Assembly (NCBI GenBank): GCA_963759055.1
Contig: CAVWYD010000003.1
Coordinates: forward strand, 248,001 to 312,000
DNA: 64,000 bases
Direction of reading: 5' to 3'
Source of the DNA: Thiosocius sp963759055
GTDB lineage: Bacteria; Pseudomonadota; Gammaproteobacteria; Chromatiales; Chromatiaceae
The position numbers and the translations under genes are program-made. Below, one piece after another: positions 63,730-64,000 of the stretch. Within the stretch, counting starts at the first letter, position 1. Each line of letters starts with the position of its first letter. The notes below the pieces were generated by a model that saw only the letters and a program-made list of their open reading frames with translations, was not told where the DNA came from and ran no database searches.

Positions 63730-64000
63730 TCAGAACAGGCCGTCTTCGTCACCCAGCGGGTCCGGCACGGCCTGCCATTGCGAGCGCAGGGTCTTGCGGA
63801 ACAGCAGTTTCTGCTGGGCGGACTCAGGCAGGTCGGTAAATCGGAATACACCGCGACCCACGAGCAGATCGACCACATCCTCCAGTACCCGGACCAGGTC
63901 TACGTCGAGATTGCGCAGAAACTCCTGGACTTCGGGATCGTCGATAGAGGCAGCTATCGCGCCGTCGCTCGCCGTGGCGGACAGACTGGCGATGTCGCCT
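63730..64000 (-). CDS. Tryptophan-synthase-beta-like small conserved protein (5' end cut by window)
   Basis: The open frame enters from the right edge and stops at 63730-63732. The last 89 codons include DPEVQEFLRNLDVDLVRVLE, DVVDLLVGRGVFRFTDLPES and AQQKLLFRKTLRSQ, ending DPLGDEDGLF. This matches a small family annotated as tryptophan synthase subunit beta-like, which has no known enzymatic role. It is upstream of nifJ on the same strand with about a 120-bp gap. The N-terminus lies outside the window. Confidence 0.75.
   Translation of the reverse strand, partial: GDIASLSATASDGAIAASIDDPEVQEFLRNLDVDLVRVLEDVVDLLVGRGVFRFTDLPESAQQKLLFRKTLRSQWQAVPDPLGDEDGLF

Overview
The window is a near-origin segment of a gammaproteobacterial chromosome. 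It opens inside dnaA and runs dnaN-recF-gyrB, then plsC-gmhB-glyS-glyQ. The conserved blocks yibN-secB-gpsA / gpmI-envC-ctpA-yibQ and ubiE-ubiJ-ubiB are also gammaproteobacterial. TusA-family and rhodanese proteins, a class I cytochrome c, dodecin, a BigR/SqrR-like ArsR regulator and a pyruvate:ferredoxin oxidoreductase (NifJ) suggest a sulfur-metabolising, possibly chemolithoautotrophic lineage of the Chromatiales type. That lineage is inferred from family content; no marker RNA is present.

Layout: 1-6.3 kb, replication genes, with two palindromic parS-like sites inside recF and a DnaA box on each side of the block. 6.3-11 kb, plsC (frameshifted), gmhB, a MazG-like protein and both glycyl-tRNA synthetase subunits, all on the minus strand. 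11-14.3 kb, an accessory patch: a decayed PP-loop gene, an AT-richer cytochrome c, a gene-poor stretch with hairpins, a small lipoprotein, a TusA-like protein and a CDF metal exporter. 14.3-21 kb, nitrogen control: glnA with a sigma54 promoter and an NtrC site, three tandem DUF4124-type secreted proteins sharing an unusual promoter, then ntrB-ntrC with NtrC boxes upstream. 21-30.5 kb, a 166-bp palindromic element, a MgtC/DUF4010 membrane protein, two HDOD regulators, pyrD, trmL, a GGDEF-EAL protein and dodecin. 30.5-37.5 kb, a minus-strand metal-resistance cluster (merR, HMA chaperone, small Cys/His-rich protein, cusB, cusA, DUF302, DUF924). 37.5-47.8 kb, a nitroreductase, gpsA-secB-rhodanese, the ArsR regulator and the gpmI-envC-ctpA-yibQ-DJ-1 series. 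47.8-53 kb, an orphan solute-binding protein, a pyrophosphatase-like protein, ubiB-ubiJ-ubiE (with an inverted-repeat element between ubiJ and ubiE) and DUF971. 53-58.9 kb, membrane transporters, a membrane-anchored TIR protein, a PilZ protein and a DUF2238 remnant. 58.9-64 kb, a DHOD-like protein, nifJ and the 3' end of a small conserved gene.

Four otherwise intact genes (plsC, the second DUF4124 gene, ctpA, ubiJ) each carry one single-base indel that splits the reading frame. Sequencing or assembly error is the simplest explanation, but early decay is possible. The observations most worth following up are: the identical promoter architecture (TCGCAA, 17 nt, TAnnCT, 6 nt, ATG) ahead of all three DUF4124 paralogues, which predicts leaderless mRNAs; the long palindromic element after ntrC; the putative persulfide-sensing ArsR beside a rhodanese; and the TIR-transmembrane protein next to an RCK-containing SLC13 transporter. 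I found no CRISPR array, rRNA, tRNA, intact transposase or phage genes.
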